Shown: piece by piece, positions 25,901 to 33,816 of the stretch
Layout: the number at the start of each line of letters is the position of its first letter
How positions within the stretch are numbered: the first letter of the stretch is position 1
Source of the DNA: Mactra quadrangularis
Taxonomy: Eukaryota > Mollusca > Bivalvia > Venerida > Mactridae
NCBI GenBank assembly: GCA_025267735.1
Contig: CM046303.1
Span: forward strand, 28,682,380-28,746,379
Reading direction: 5' to 3'
DNA: 64,000 nt
Translations under genes and position numbers: made by a program
The notes under the pieces: generated by a model
Database searches by the model: none
What the model saw: only the letters and a program-made list of their open reading frames with translations
Told to the model about the DNA's origin: nothing

Positions 25901-28900
25901 ACTTCCTGTTTGTCGCATATTTTTAGATTTTTGCGGGGGTATCACTAGTGAGCATTAGCTCACAGACTTACTTGTTTGACACAATTAGACACTGAATGGT
26001 ATTTTGAAATTATAGAAAAAAATAAACCAAATCTGTGAACTAGTACATTTAAAAAAATGTCTTGGTGATTGTTGAGCTGTGTATATGTCAAAACAAAGTT
26101 GTATAATATAGGTTGGAAAACACTGCTTGAATGTGATAGAATAAGCTTGATTGGCTTAATGACTACAAACCCAATCTGCCAAGTACTTAATATTTCATAA
26201 TTATTTGATTAGTACATGTAATTATGACTTGTTATGTGTATAGTGTGACAATATTAACCTGAGCTTGAACTACCTAATAATAGTAAATTACACACTTTAC
26301 TTACATTAAATCCTTAGTTTCTGTATGCGTGTATACAGTAATACACATGTTTTAATTATGTGACCATAAATCAATTTTTTAAAGTGGCATGTTATTGTAC
26401 TTAGTATTTATCTTTCTGATAACAAAATTAATTGTTCAGTATTTTGTATTTTGCCGAAAGGTTCCGTTAAAGGGTGAATTACCAACGAAGACAAAAATAG
26501 ACTGTAAATACTGAGTTCAATATATTCTTACATAAATGTCAAGCTCAGGTTAATATTGTCAGACTGTATGTATTGTTTATTTCAGTCAAGGTCAAGTTTA
26601 GATATAAAAGACATGATATGTACAAGTTGTAGAGTACAACGTTCAACAAAAACTGATGTTTATTACAACAATCTACATCATTTCTTACCTTTTAATTATA
26701 AAGTAGTAGACTCAGTGTGTAAAGGATCTCAAGTTACATCAGGGAAGAATGATAAAGCTAGGAATAGAATTAAACATTTTGAAGGTTTATATGACAGTGA
26801 AGAATCTCATGATTCTACGGATATACCTAAAATAGTTAGTAGTGATGTGGATGATCTCAGTAAAGATGCATCAGATAATTCTACAAATACTAAAGAAGAA
26901 AATCAATGTTTGATTAAAAGTTTGTCTAGTTTTAGTAAATTTTATGAAACATTATCTTGCCTGGATGTGATAGAATCTAAGGACAGAATGAAAATGACTG
27001 ATAGTATACAGTGTTCAAGTGGATTAAATTTTACTGGACATCTAGTCGCAGGAGTTGATAACATGTTACCTCAGTTTGACAGATTTTGTGAAACAAATAC
27101 AGAAGTTAATGAGATATATTCTAGTGAGATAAAATCTAGAAGTATGTGTCAGTTGTATCAGGAGATGGAAACAGTAAAACAATGTGTTGGGTCGTTGTCG
27201 AAGACAAACATTGAGTTTGAAGAGAAGTTTATTCTACCTATTATGAAGCCATCTGATAAGTTCTCTCTTATTGACCAAAGTAGAATAAGGTAATAATTAA
27301 AGTTTTATTTATTGAAAGTTACCATAGGTTCTTTAGTATGAATTTGAACTATCTTTCTATGTCTGAACTAGGCCAAAAATACCTTTTTTCGGCGCAGCTG
27401 TCTAAGCCAACTTTTGACTTTTGACCTTTGTTTAAACCAATACAATTTGCTCTACCATGTATATTTACCTGTTTTTCCATTGAAATTCTCTTCTGTAATA
27501 GAAAAATGGATAAAAATATGGTACCATTGATTATTTGTGATAAACAGTTGCGTAGCATTGACAGTAGTTGCTTACTATTTACTCTGTGTATTATGGGTGA
27601 CTCACTATGCTTATTTTTTATACATCATATATTTTATATATCATGGTACACTCCTGGCGGTATGACTAAACTGTTAAACAGTGAATATGACTGTAAATTG
27701 TTATACTTCAAACAAAATGAACCTGGCAGGGCGCCAAATATCTTTTTAAAGATACTTCTTGTATGTCCTATTGTGGAAAAGGTTATTGAATATACTTCGA
27801 AGTTATTTCTGATTGTGCATCAGAAATGGAACTTGGAAAAAGTGTACCCTTGACCAATGTTATGCAGAAATCAAATTTTTATGACCATGGTATCACAGGG
27901 GTGGAGCAAAAGGGCAATTTTTTCAGGTTGAGACATGGAATGTTTCAATTGACCTGAACGTATAAAACTTATGGTTTGATATTTTGTAAAAGTTGAAGGC
28001 GAAGATTAATGGCATAATAATCTCTGCCAAAGCTGACTGCATATTTGAATACCGGGTACATTATTACATCATGATAGGTGACTGACGTATATTGTTTATA
28101 TATTTCATTGCAGTATGTCTAGTGATTATAGAAGAGCTTATGAAAACATAAATGATTCCTTACCAACAATAACTCATTCACAACATAGAACTAAACATTT
28201 AGACTATCTACCTTGTTTACGGCAAATCTGTAGGACAGAACAATGTAGACAAATAACTAATGCAAAAAGAAGGTAAGTCCTTATTCAGCATATTTTCTAT
28301 GATGTCTCTTAACTCACCTGAGCATTTAGTGCTCAGAATATGTCATTGTGGCAAGGTAGAACATATACCAGCACCCCAGGGGCATAATTATACCCCCGCT
28401 TCGAAGAAGAGGGGGTATACTGTTTTACCCTTGTCCGTCCGTTACAAAATTTCCGTCGCAGTTTTCTCAGCAACTATAACATGCAGCAGCCTAATACTTT
28501 GCATATTGCTTCATCCCATAGTCCCATGTGGTGTAAAGCGATTTCATGCTCCTTGCTCATCTACTTCCTGTTTGTCGCATATTTTTAGATTTTGGCGGGG
28601 GTTTCACTAGTGAGCATTAGCTCACAGATTTACTTGTTTGAACAGTCTTTGTAGCGGACATTGAAATCATGTCATATAATTAATATTGAAACTGTAGGCC
28701 ATATGGTTTTAGACAAGAAGATTTCTACAACACATTGCTGCTACAATATGGCTATCAATAGTATGAAAAAGGTTGAGCAATAAATCAGTACAATAGCCAG
28801 TCTAGTTTATTGTCTATGGTCCATCATCAGTTGTTGTTTGTCATCAACTTGTCACCGATAACACTCTAGGACTCTCATTTTTGCTCTATTTTTCATCTAA

Positions 28901-29678
28901 CTTGGTCAAAGTTTCATATTGATGAAATCTCTGACAAATTCAATGATAAGGACTTTACATAGGCATTTATGTTGGGCAGTTTCAAATACATTTGCATAAG
29001 ACATATAACTTTCATATAAATTTGATAAAATAATGAATGCCATCAAAATTCCAATACAATGAAGAGATTGTGGCATTCCATTAAAGGTTAATATTTTCCT
29101 GAACCATGCTGGTATGCGATTTTTTACTGTATTATTATTAAATTAATTAAGTCTATTGCACAAGATTATGTTTATATCTGGCCTAGTAAATAGGTTTACT
29201 CATTCAGCATCTGTAAGTTATTTATATATTTATTTATATTTCATGACATTGACATGGTACATGTATGGTGAGCAAAATGATGGTACAATATATGCATAAA
29301 ATATTACTTAATATATATAAAAACAGTCTATAAAATTGCATGTACGGTAAGATGAGAATGGTTAAAACAGGTATTTATTGTTGATAGGCAAATTTTAATT
29401 CAGAAATATAAGAAGTATCATTGTACTTGATTGCATGGTTTTAGACCATATCGAATACATTGAAATATAGGGATGGCACAAAAAAGGAATTTAATCTGTA
29501 TTTCCATTGTGGTCCCTCTGATTAATTAAGTTGATGAAAAAGTTTCTTCAAATATTTTAAAACAAACTCTTGTTACATTATCATTTTTCTTTCTTACAGA
29601 TTTCATCATTACCTTGATGCTATAACATTTCCATTAAAGGATAGAACAATATCAACTCTAGCAACTACGTTTTCATGA
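4877..29678 (+). CDS. ATAD5: ATAD5/ELG1, PCNA-unloading RFC-like complex large subunit (whole spliced gene)
   Basis: Eighteen coding exons join with consistent GT-AG borders and phases into about 2101 residues (human ATAD5 is about 1840). From the family: ATAD5 with RFC2-5 removes PCNA from DNA after replication in the nucleus and helps USP1-UAF1 deubiquitinate PCNA. Seen here: PIP-like motifs near residues 24-31, 43-50 and 666-673, an AT-hook RGRPRK at about 806-811, and several hydrophobic-acidic stretches resembling SUMO-interacting motifs (for example ILLSDS and VVIVDEDE). Then come the conserved block LWTEKYCP, Walker A GPHGCGKTS (about 1392-1400), Walker B DEVD (about 1541-1544), sensor-1 region IILTTADP, sensor-2-like GGDVRKCL (R about 1630) and a conserved C-terminal DYLPCLRQIC block. 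The N-terminal tail is lysine-rich and low complexity, as expected for a disordered PCNA-binding region. The start is one of two adjacent ATGs at 4877 and 4880; a further upstream coding exon is not excluded. Confidence 0.95.
5262..5680. mobile_element. MITE-like element with CAGGGCTCGAATTTAA ends
   Basis: Starts CAGGGCTCGAATTTAA; the right end carries TTAAATTCGAG, the inverse complement. The interior has paired CTCGCAAAATGCGAG-type motifs in opposite orientation, so it can fold back. Lies in ATAD5 intron 1. Confidence 0.5.
5681..6844. other. Rest of ATAD5 intron 1, nothing recognised
   Basis: Very AT-rich. No repeat shared with the rest of the window was noticed. Confidence 0.5.
6845..9492 (+). 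CDS. ATAD5: ATAD5 exon 2, large disordered N-terminal exon
   Basis: An 882-codon exon (phase 0 in, phase 2 out) flanked by TTTTCAG and AAG|GTATGT. It encodes very lysine/glutamate/aspartate/serine-rich sequence with repeated basic runs. Near its start are KKISDFF and the canonical PIP box QKSLLSFF (Q at +1, L at +4, FF at +7/+8); near residue 669 is KKDISNFF. RGRPRK near residue 806 is an AT-hook. The end (TPIKIKLKR) resembles the segment before the conserved basic region in vertebrate ATAD5. Long opposite-strand open frames here are shadows of the A-rich composition. Confidence 0.93.
9671..10610. mobile_element. Mobile element with five internal units of about 165 bp
   Basis: Starts TAGCTCGACTTTACGTAG with CGTCGGCGTCCGCGTCC and ends AAGTCGAGCATGCTG...CAGCTCTTGT. 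Inside, a unit centred on CTTCAAACTTTAAATATATG and CATCTCATGTGACAAGG recurs five times, at spacings near 183, 166, 161 and 159 bp. Lies in ATAD5 intron 2. Confidence 0.7.
10823..10886 (+). CDS. ATAD5: ATAD5 exon 3
   Basis: A 64-base exon, phase 2 in (AG|A gives Arg), phase 0 out at GAG|GTGAGA. Encodes CPKSSSSGDDVEKVIKVRKP, then E. Linker with no domain; supported by phase and splice consensus. Confidence 0.85.
11257..11559 (-). mobile_element. tRNA-derived SINE, antisense to ATAD5
   Basis: Read on the minus strand it starts with GGCCAGGCTAGCTTAGTTGG (A box-like) and has GGTTCGATTCCC (B box), then a conserved body and a tail ending in AACAAACAAACA. In intron 3. Confidence 0.8.
11870..12323 (+). 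CDS. ATAD5: ATAD5 exon 4
   Basis: About 151 codons, phase 0 in, phase 1 out (TCAG|GTATAT). Contains AAQALLEKAKKRK, RRSSRLEGR and NIVISSSDED, which match in order the conserved basic and SIM-like segments upstream of the AAA+ core in vertebrate ATAD5. The rest is lysine-rich. Confidence 0.92.
12324..12803. other. ATAD5 intron 4 first part, nothing recognised
   Basis: AT-rich stretch between exon 4 and the second SINE. Confidence 0.5.
12804..13112 (-). mobile_element. tRNA-derived SINE, antisense, second copy
   Basis: Same family as 11257-11559. Minus-strand head CCAGCTAGCTCAGTTGGTAG; the B-box region (GGTTTGATTCCC) carries a change from the other copies. Confidence 0.78.
13197..13411 (+). 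CDS. ATAD5: ATAD5 exon 5
   Basis: Phase 1 in, phase 0 out (CAA|GTAAGG). Contains MKLAPMFLKGK and FLMSGVPEELKKQTA, two blocks clearly conserved with vertebrate ATAD5. A repeat element begins 24 bases after the donor. Confidence 0.94.
13436..13704 (+). mobile_element. TACCCCCGC element, copy A
   Basis: Starts TATACCCCCGCTTCGAAGAA and ends ATTAGCTCACAGATTTACTT with a small palindrome (GAGCATTAGCTC). Begins 24 bases after the exon 5 donor. Confidence 0.85.
14251..14427 (+). CDS. ATAD5: ATAD5 exon 6
   Basis: Fifty-nine codons, phase 0 at both ends (ACTATAG|ATG ... AAG|GTAAAT). Contains NVWGLSHINLPL, matching in position the family's conserved tryptophan/leucine segment upstream of the ATPase core. 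Confidence 0.9.
14732..14809 (+). ncRNA. miRNA-like hairpin in ATAD5 intron 6
   Basis: Arms 14732-14759 and 14782-14809 pair over 26 of 28 positions (TTGAGGGTT....GCAAGACTG and its complement) around a 22-base loop. The size suits a pre-miRNA stem, but a small foldback MITE would look the same. No expression evidence. Confidence 0.35.
14810..15549. other. ATAD5 intron 6 remainder, nothing recognised
   Basis: Contains a C-tract (15443-15455) and low-complexity sequence, no coding. Confidence 0.5.
15550..15700 (+). CDS. ATAD5: ATAD5 exon 7
   Basis: Fifty codons plus one base (phase 0 in, phase 1 out). Encodes a helical-looking segment with IDKCIQEIQSYNTLYPSQ. No enzymatic motif; corresponds to the region just before the acidic linker leading to the ATPase core. 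Confidence 0.88.
15963..16226. mobile_element. hAT-like MITE, copy 1
   Basis: Ends CAGACATTCC and GGAATGTCTG are inverted. It is flanked by GTATGACC and GTATAACC, an 8-bp target duplication with one change, as expected for hAT transposons. ATAD5 intron 7. Confidence 0.7.
16312..16567. mobile_element. GTGCGTAAA MITE, copy 1
   Basis: Ends TATAGTGCGTAAA and TTTACGCACTATA are inverted, with GACCTGACCTTT-type subterminal repeats. Three copies in the window share this layout. Confidence 0.7.
16588..16737 (+). CDS. ATAD5: ATAD5 exon 8
   Basis: Phase 1 at both ends. Encodes MVVIDDEDDKK, another hydrophobic-acidic SIM-like stretch, within a lysine/glutamate linker. A 30-bp minisatellite begins about 70 bases past its donor. 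Confidence 0.88.
16811..17107 (+). repeat. 30-bp minisatellite, about ten units
   Basis: Unit AATTCAGATCTGCAGTGAAA plus ATTATGATGA, with T/C and A/G variants alternating. Because 30 is a multiple of three it reads open for over 100 codons as a repeated decapeptide, but it lies past the exon 8 donor and is not part of the ATAD5 frame. Confidence 0.9.
17108..17794. other. ATAD5 intron 8 remainder, nothing recognised
   Basis: AT-rich with a short TTA/ATT microsatellite near 17618-17632. Confidence 0.5.
17795..17983 (+). CDS. ATAD5: ATAD5 exon 9, start of the AAA+ core
   Basis: Phase 1 at both ends. Begins with MLWTEKYCPIKSSDILGNA, the RFC box II-like signature of clamp-loader large subunits, followed by KVWLTEWKHVLDREARKARK. 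Confidence 0.96.
18182..18310. mobile_element. Small MITE with TGAGGGTCACGT ends
   Basis: TGAGGGTCACGT at the left and ACGTGACCCTCA at the right are perfect inverted 12-mers, 129 bp apart end to end, in ATAD5 intron 9. Confidence 0.6.
18444..18695 (+). repeat. Repeat ending at the exon 10 acceptor
   Basis: Aligns over its whole length with 22078-22324, from GTCCGGTGTC to the TATTTTAG acceptor. Both copies end at a splice acceptor of the same gene. Confidence 0.8.
18696..18856 (+). CDS. ATAD5: ATAD5 exon 10, Walker A
   Basis: Phase 1 in, phase 0 out. A 20-residue Asp/Ser-rich run is followed by CNTVLLTGPHGCGKTS; GPHGCGKTS is the P-loop with catalytic-type Lys and Thr. The upstream intron end is a repeat shared with the intron before exon 13. 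Confidence 0.97.
18920..19783. mobile_element. Nested repeat: outer element with hAT-like MITE copy 2 inside
   Basis: Outer ends ATGCCCCCTGAAGAAGC and GTGGAGCTCTTGTTTT. Inside, 18966-19329 is the second copy of the CAGACATTCC MITE, flanked on both sides by TCTAACTCC. A 104-codon open frame across the right part has no recognisable product. Confidence 0.65.
19824..19944 (+). CDS. ATAD5: ATAD5 exon 11
   Basis: Phase 0 in, phase 1 out (GTTG|GTAAGT). Encodes VHEVNASTCRSGKQILSQL and QEATQSHQV, nearly identical to the vertebrate ATAD5 segment following the Walker A helix. Confidence 0.97.
20510..21010. mobile_element. MITE-like element with CAGGGCTC ends
   Basis: Starts CAGGGCTCAACAAAT and ends ATTTGTCGAGCCCTG, an inverted repeat with one extra base. 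ATAD5 intron 11. Confidence 0.6.
21126..21260 (+). CDS. ATAD5: ATAD5 exon 12
   Basis: Phase 1 at both ends, with a weak donor (AAAG|GTTGGT). Encodes QSFTNLFKKAV and a basic run KKRKRNK. This is the insert typical of ATAD5 between Walker A and B; FTNLFKK is reminiscent of a PIP-like motif but not canonical. Confidence 0.85.
21315..21570 (+). mobile_element. TACCCCCGC element, copy B
   Basis: Full-length, same orientation as copy A. Begins 54 bases after the exon 12 donor. Confidence 0.85.
22078..22324 (+). repeat. Repeat ending at the exon 13 acceptor
   Basis: Partner of 18444-18695; highly similar throughout, including ATTATGGATTATTTCCCTT and the final TATTTTAG. Confidence 0.8.
22325..22458 (+). 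CDS. ATAD5: ATAD5 exon 13, first half of Walker B
   Basis: Phase 1 in, phase 0 out (GAG|GTATGT). A basic start (KSKKRKSD) leads to ISSTTLILFDE. The hydrophobic strand and the first Asp-Glu of DEVD lie here, the rest in the next exon. Confidence 0.95.
22561..22846 (-). mobile_element. tRNA-derived SINE lacking its B box
   Basis: Same family as the other SINEs, but the segment carrying GGTTCGATTCCC is deleted between AAGTAGGCC and TCTTGATCAG, so this copy should be transcriptionally dead. Confidence 0.75.
23384..23681 (+). mobile_element. TACCCCCGC element, copy C (longer form)
   Basis: Same ends and orientation as the others, with about 45 extra bases (AAATGAAAGTTACATTATGA and neighbours) before the GCGGGGGTATCAC part. 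Ends 82 bases before exon 14. Confidence 0.85.
23764..23922 (+). CDS. ATAD5: ATAD5 exon 14, Walker B and sensor 1
   Basis: Phase 0 at both ends. Encodes VDVVFDEDKGFLSAIQTFM and IPIILTTADPGF, the end of Walker B and the sensor-1 strand. Ends ATG|GTTTGT, a less usual donor. A copy of the TACCCCCGC element lies about 80 bases upstream. Confidence 0.96.
24436..25014 (+). CDS. ATAD5: ATAD5 exon 15, sensor-2 region
   Basis: 193 codons, phase 0 at both ends (AAG|GTAAGT). GGDVRKCLTTLQFILLSGGG matches the family's sensor-2 helix, with the Arg near residue 1630. An acidic/basic insert follows (DDDDDDFVVL, KKRRRVFDDD), then GLETIFKKG, a conserved block. Confidence 0.95.
25139..25470 (+). repeat. Dispersed repeat of about 340 bp, copy 1
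   Basis: Matches 25664-26045 and 50610-50953: shared AGTGCAAATTGACATACAAC, AAATGATGGTGT and the end ATCTGTGAACTAGTA. Confidence 0.75.
25664..26045 (+). repeat. Dispersed repeat, copy 2, with nested insertion
   Basis: Interrupted at about 25876-25977 by the 3' half of the TACCCCCGC element (TTCATGCTCCTTGCTCATC to TTACTTGTTT). Confidence 0.75.
25876..25977 (+). mobile_element. TACCCCCGC element, 3' half only
   Basis: Lacks the left half; same orientation as the four full copies. Sits inside another repeat. Confidence 0.8.
26046..26585. other. ATAD5 intron 15 end, nothing more recognised
   Basis: AT-rich. ATTCTTACATAAATGTCAAG near 26525 resembles the right end of the GTGCGTAAA MITE, so a decayed copy may lie here. 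Confidence 0.4.
26586..27289 (+). CDS. ATAD5: ATAD5 exon 16
   Basis: Phase 0 in, phase 2 out (AG|GTAATA). About 234 codons of weakly conserved sequence; LSCLDVIESKDRM corresponds to the conserved FxDxL-like segment in the vertebrate C-terminal part. Frame and phases fit both neighbours. Confidence 0.9.
27352..27600. repeat. Diverged repeat shared with 53637-53810
   Basis: Both contain GAAATTCTCTT..., an ATGGTAC(C/T)ATTG(A/G)TTATTTGTGATAAACAG-like stretch and CGTAGCA. The 141-codon open frame here is not supported as coding. Confidence 0.5.
28114..28272 (+). CDS. ATAD5: ATAD5 exon 17
   Basis: Phase 2 at both ends. Encodes SSDYRRAYENI and DYLPCLRQICRTEQ, a strongly conserved C-terminal ATAD5 block thought to pack on the RFC collar. 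Confidence 0.95.
28389..28639 (+). mobile_element. TACCCCCGC element, copy D
   Basis: Full-length, sense orientation, in ATAD5 intron 17, about 115 bases after the exon 17 donor. Confidence 0.85.
28640..29599. other. ATAD5 intron 17 remainder, nothing recognised
   Basis: AT-rich, no repeat partner or coding sequence noticed. Confidence 0.5.
29600..29678 (+). CDS. ATAD5: ATAD5 exon 18, C-terminus and stop
   Basis: Phase 2 in; encodes RFHHYLDAITFPLKDRTIST, then LATTFS and stop TGA at 29676-29678. Matches the vertebrate C-terminal sequence pattern (RRFLHYF... and a short hydrophobic tail). Confidence 0.95.
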
Positions 29679-29704
29679 TTTGTATCTCTATACAGTGTTG
29701 TACA

Positions 29705-30120
29705 TAGGGCTGTCACGATACGCCAGGAGCGTATCGCACTATATTGTGATGCACTAGAACCGAACCGCGATACATACCACGATATACATGTATTGTTTGC
29801 AAACTAAAGACACGGCTGCATTATACTTTAGTGTCGTAAAGAACTTATTCAACTGCTCAGTATTTAAATACGTGATAGGATTTTGTAGGAAAAGTACCTG
29901 TAGTAGACTGGACTGAAAAAAACTTGGCCAAATTCTTTGAACTGAAGCTTTCATCGAATGAACCGTGGAAAACTGACGTTTCGCATTTTTCATTTGGGGA
30001 AATGAAGAATTTTTCTATGAAAATAAAAAACATCGCTAAATACTGGTACATTAAATTCGTACCTGGTACTTATTGCCGCAGCTGCATATTGCAATATACC
30101 GGTATATAGTGACAGCCCTA
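29705..30120. mobile_element. hAT-like MITE in the ATAD5 3'UTR
   Basis: Starts TAGGGCTGTCACGATA and ends TATAGTGACAGCCCTA. Flanked by GTTGTACA and GTTGTAAA, an 8-bp duplication with one change. The ends and duplication length fit the hAT superfamily. 416 bp, no transposase. Confidence 0.75.
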
Positions 30121-30231
30121 GTTGTAAATATGTTATATGATTTGTATCTAAATCTGTACAGTGTTGTAAATGTGTTATATATTCTTGTGTATCCTGTGAT
30201 TGTTTTCAGAAAACATAAAAAATACTTTGTT

Positions 30232-30573
30232 TTAATGCGTGAAGTTTGACCCCGATCTGACCTCTCACATTTGCATCTAATAATTATCTACACATATCCC
30301 GACACAATTCTACACCACGCCTATTCTTCGGTACAAAAACGTATTCAAAACAAACAATCAATTTACATGGTATTATCCTCTCGGCCACTTTGTAATAGAC
30401 ACTCATTGTACACTTTAATATATTTAAAGAACTAGTCCTTGTGTAATAATTACATTCGAACATTGACGATATACTCCAATCAGTATCGAGCATTAATACT
30501 ACATTTGTATTCGAAGTAATGAATATTCTTGCATAAAGGTCAGATTTATCAGGGTCAAACTTAACGCACAATA
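30232..30573. mobile_element. GTGCGTAAA MITE, copy 2
   Basis: Left part ATGCGTGAAGTTTGACCCCG, right part GGGTCAAACTTAACGCACAA. Longer than copies 1 and 3, with an extra central segment. Confidence 0.7.
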
Positions 30574-31601
30574 CTTATTAGGGATGTCAACCTAAGCTGA
30601 TTTCACAGTCTGGATAACTCGATTAGATATCCGAATATCTCTGAATGTTTGGATCATAATTTCAGAATGAGTGTGCTGAATTGATATAAGCTGTTTTCGC
30701 AACCATTTACTATTATAGTGTGCTGTTATTCTACTCTTAGATTGATTGTTTCTTATCAATATCATTGTTAGCCCTAACTCCTTAATTTTCATTATAGAAT
30801 GAAATTGTTTCGAAGTGTATTGTTAATATAAAAAAATGTGGACATAATAACTATTTTGTTAGATGGTTCCGATACTAATTCAGGGAAACAAATAGTTAGA
30901 ATGACATATGTTCTTGAATGGCTTAACATCTGAAATCTGTACCATGACGTCAAGCTGGGTTGATATTAATGAAAATAACTTTTATTGCAAGATAATGTAG
31001 TTTGTTTTTTCTCCACTGTCATACCATTAATAATTTCACAGTGAATAAAAAAATTATTTGTATGTTAAAATTATTGCCGTCTTACTGTCATAATTTTCCG
31101 AAAGTATGTATTATCATCATATAGAGCTGCTTATGTCTAATGATAGGTTTTTTAGTTATGATATTTCAGTAACGATGAGGCCACAAGCATGATTATAATT
31201 AAATCAGTCACTGGAATTATCTAAGCTTTGACAGTTGAGAAAAAATGGACTCTATATACATTATGTACATTGTATTTATTGAATAATTGCAACTCTTGCT
31301 TTTTTATGTGTCTGTGAGCTTGAACAATGAAACTGATGTGTTAAAATGCTTGGGTTTTTATTCTCAGGAGAAATTGCTCATAATTTGTGAAAAAAATAGT
31401 TAGATGTTAGTGCAACTTTGAAATGTATAGTGATATTTGCATGCATTAAATAAATTACCCTTAGTAATGTATTTTGTATAAAAATGTAGTAATTATTTAA
31501 ATTCTTAAATATTTCTTTTAAATTTGTACATGATTATATCATTATAATAATTGTGTGATAATTGTGAAACTAATTTTATTTTCTTATCTTGAGAAGATGC
31601 A

Positions 31602-31607
31602 AATAAA
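31602..31607 (+). terminator. Polyadenylation signal of ATAD5
   Basis: AATAAA followed about 15 bases later by a T-rich stretch. No later signal with downstream T-rich sequence was seen before gene 2. Confidence 0.55.
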
Positions 31608-31625
31608 ATAAATTTTGAATTTGAT

Positions 31626-33549
31626 TCTTCTTTTTTATACCTGACCCACTGCTAGAAAAAAATCTCCATTGGAGATAAAGGGGTTTCACTAGTCAGCACT
31701 GACTGCTATGCTGTATGGCTGAACAGAAAAATGCAAATAGATGACCAGTGAGCGTTGAACTCTTGTTTTCCCCAATTTTGCATTCAAGAAGATTTCGGAC
31801 AATGAATTGATGTGTGAATATTGTTTAAATAAAAAAGAAAATCTACTTATGTAAAACCTGAACTTAATTAAATGCAGAAGCTCTCAAAGAGCCTGTATTT
31901 ACCATTCATTATTAAAATCATGCCCCCGATTGAAACAATTCACTAGCATGAAGTCCATATACAAAGATATTTATCATTGTGGAAGTTAGCTTATACAAAT
32001 GTATAAGAAAAACATCAATTAATTCCTATTAAACACATTAGATAATGCAGAATGAAAAGATGAGTTCCACGATCTTTGGTTAGTAGACATAGACAAACTA
32101 GGTTTAGAAAAACTAAGAAAAAATACCTTGTATTATAGTTCGTTTTTTTCTCAACTGTCAAAACATGAATAATTTTGCTGTGACTTCGTGCTCTTTGTCT
32201 AACACTCCTGCTATTGAGATAGTGTGTAATTATTCACAATGAAATTATGTTGTTGAGGAAAAAATGGAGTACACTAGACTGAATCAAGGTAACTTCATGT
32301 TGATACTAAACTAGGTGGTAATACAGCTGCAAAGGTAATTCATTTGAAGCAAACGTCAAAAAACAGTATTATTAAATGAGGTTGATCTTGCCTTAGAAGC
32401 AATATTGTTTACAATGAAGAGCTAATCAAACTCCATTGATATTTTTATTGCCATTGTTGTGAATTGCAACTATCCCGTTTTCCCAGATTCCAGGCCATGG
32501 AGTATACTCTCTTCGAATGCCTTAGAAAAGGACCCAGTGGATCCCTTGAGTATAAAAACTCGGCAGCCTGTGGGTACGAGGTTTGACAAATTTTGGTTTA
32601 AGACAGTTTTATAATTTAGGAAAATATAATGTGTAATATTAAAATGATTATTTTGAGTGCATTTTTGTGTTGAATTAAATAGAATTAAAAAATAAGTTAT
32701 TTAAATTGTCAAACAAAATTGCTTCACCAATCGTTGCGAGTTGACCAGGTTGGTGAATGATCTTGGTACGTAATCTTAACTAAAATGTAGATAAACTACG
32801 TGTTTGTAAATAAAACAAGACAGTTCTGTGGACCCTGGACAATTCGATTGAGAACTTGATTCTTATAGCTTCTGACACAAAGTATTTAAACACTTATTTA
32901 AAGCTGTATGATAACCGTATCATCAAAATGCAAAAGATCCAAAAATGAAAGCTCTAGTCCTTAGTATATATCAACATTTTCTTACATTACTTTGTAAATT
33001 ACATTGTGAAATATGAGAATCATGCTATAAAATCTTCAATGCTAACAACTTTGCTTGAAAATATGTCTTTAAAACGCTGTTTTAGTGAAACTATTAATAA
33101 GAACAGCATGAAAGTAAATTATCGGAAGAAAAAATTGCCAAGTTTGTCTAAAGAGTTAGCTCTCTTGAAAAACTGTCAATGTCAAAAAATCAACGCAATT
33201 AACTTTTGCTCTGCTAAATCTTTTTGATTTTAGCATAAAGAGCATAGAAATAATGTGAAAATATGCGCATAGGCCAACTTTAATCTTTGACATGCTCCGT
33301 CCTTGACAGTAATTAATTGAAGGTGGAGTTTATGACAGAGTGAGAAGGCGGGTTTTATTGCGCCACCTGGTGTAAGGGAAAGCTAGATAATATATGTACA
33401 TTTTGTAAATGACTTTAACGACCGAGGTGTTAATGAGTGTCACGCTTGAAATACACCTCTTTGTCTACGTTAAAGCGTGATAAGTGTAATCTTATACTTT
33501 CTTGTTACCATTAGAACAATGTTTAGACATCGTTTCAATAATAATCAAA
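31626..33549. other. Intergenic between ATAD5 and gene 2, nothing recognised
   Basis: Short repeat remnants (31660-31770) and AT-rich sequence. A 73-codon open frame at 33006 has no family resemblance and is not supported. Confidence 0.5.
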
Positions 33550-33816
33550 GCGCTGACGGCACTGAATTTGTTCGGGTTTGAACATTGAAACTCAATTTTC
33601 GTCTCCAACAAAACATTCGTTCACAAAGAACACTTCAGTGATTTTAGTTTGATAGGTAGACCAGCACTGTTCCGGTTCAAAACACTTTATACAATCGACC
33701 TATGAATGCAACAGGTAAACCGGACAGGCGAACAAACTACGGATTTTTTTCACACAATCACCACAAGTCAACTTTAAAGATGATGTAACATCTCTACTGA
33801 CAACTGGCACAAACGA
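33550..33816 (+). repeat. Repeat shared with 44706-45120
   Basis: Shared stretches include CAACAAAACATTCGTTCACA, TTTGATAGGTAGACCAGCAC, GTAAACCGGACAGGCGAAC and ATGTAACATCTCTACTGACA. Confidence 0.8.

Larger units (their letters stand above)
29679..31625 (+). other. ATAD5: ATAD5 3' untranslated region
   Basis: AT-rich, without coding potential. It contains a hAT-like MITE (29705-30120) and a second MITE (30232-30573). AATAAA at 31602-31607, just before a T-rich stretch, is the best polyadenylation signal; another AATAAA occurs near 31448. Confidence 0.65.

Noticed and set aside
27428..27853. 141-codon plus-strand open frame in ATAD5 intron 16
   Set aside because: Overlaps a repeat shared with 53637-53810, and ATAD5 splices cleanly over it.
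33006..33227. 73-codon open frame in intergenic sequence
   Set aside because: No family, no splice context, AT-rich composition typical of random open frames here.
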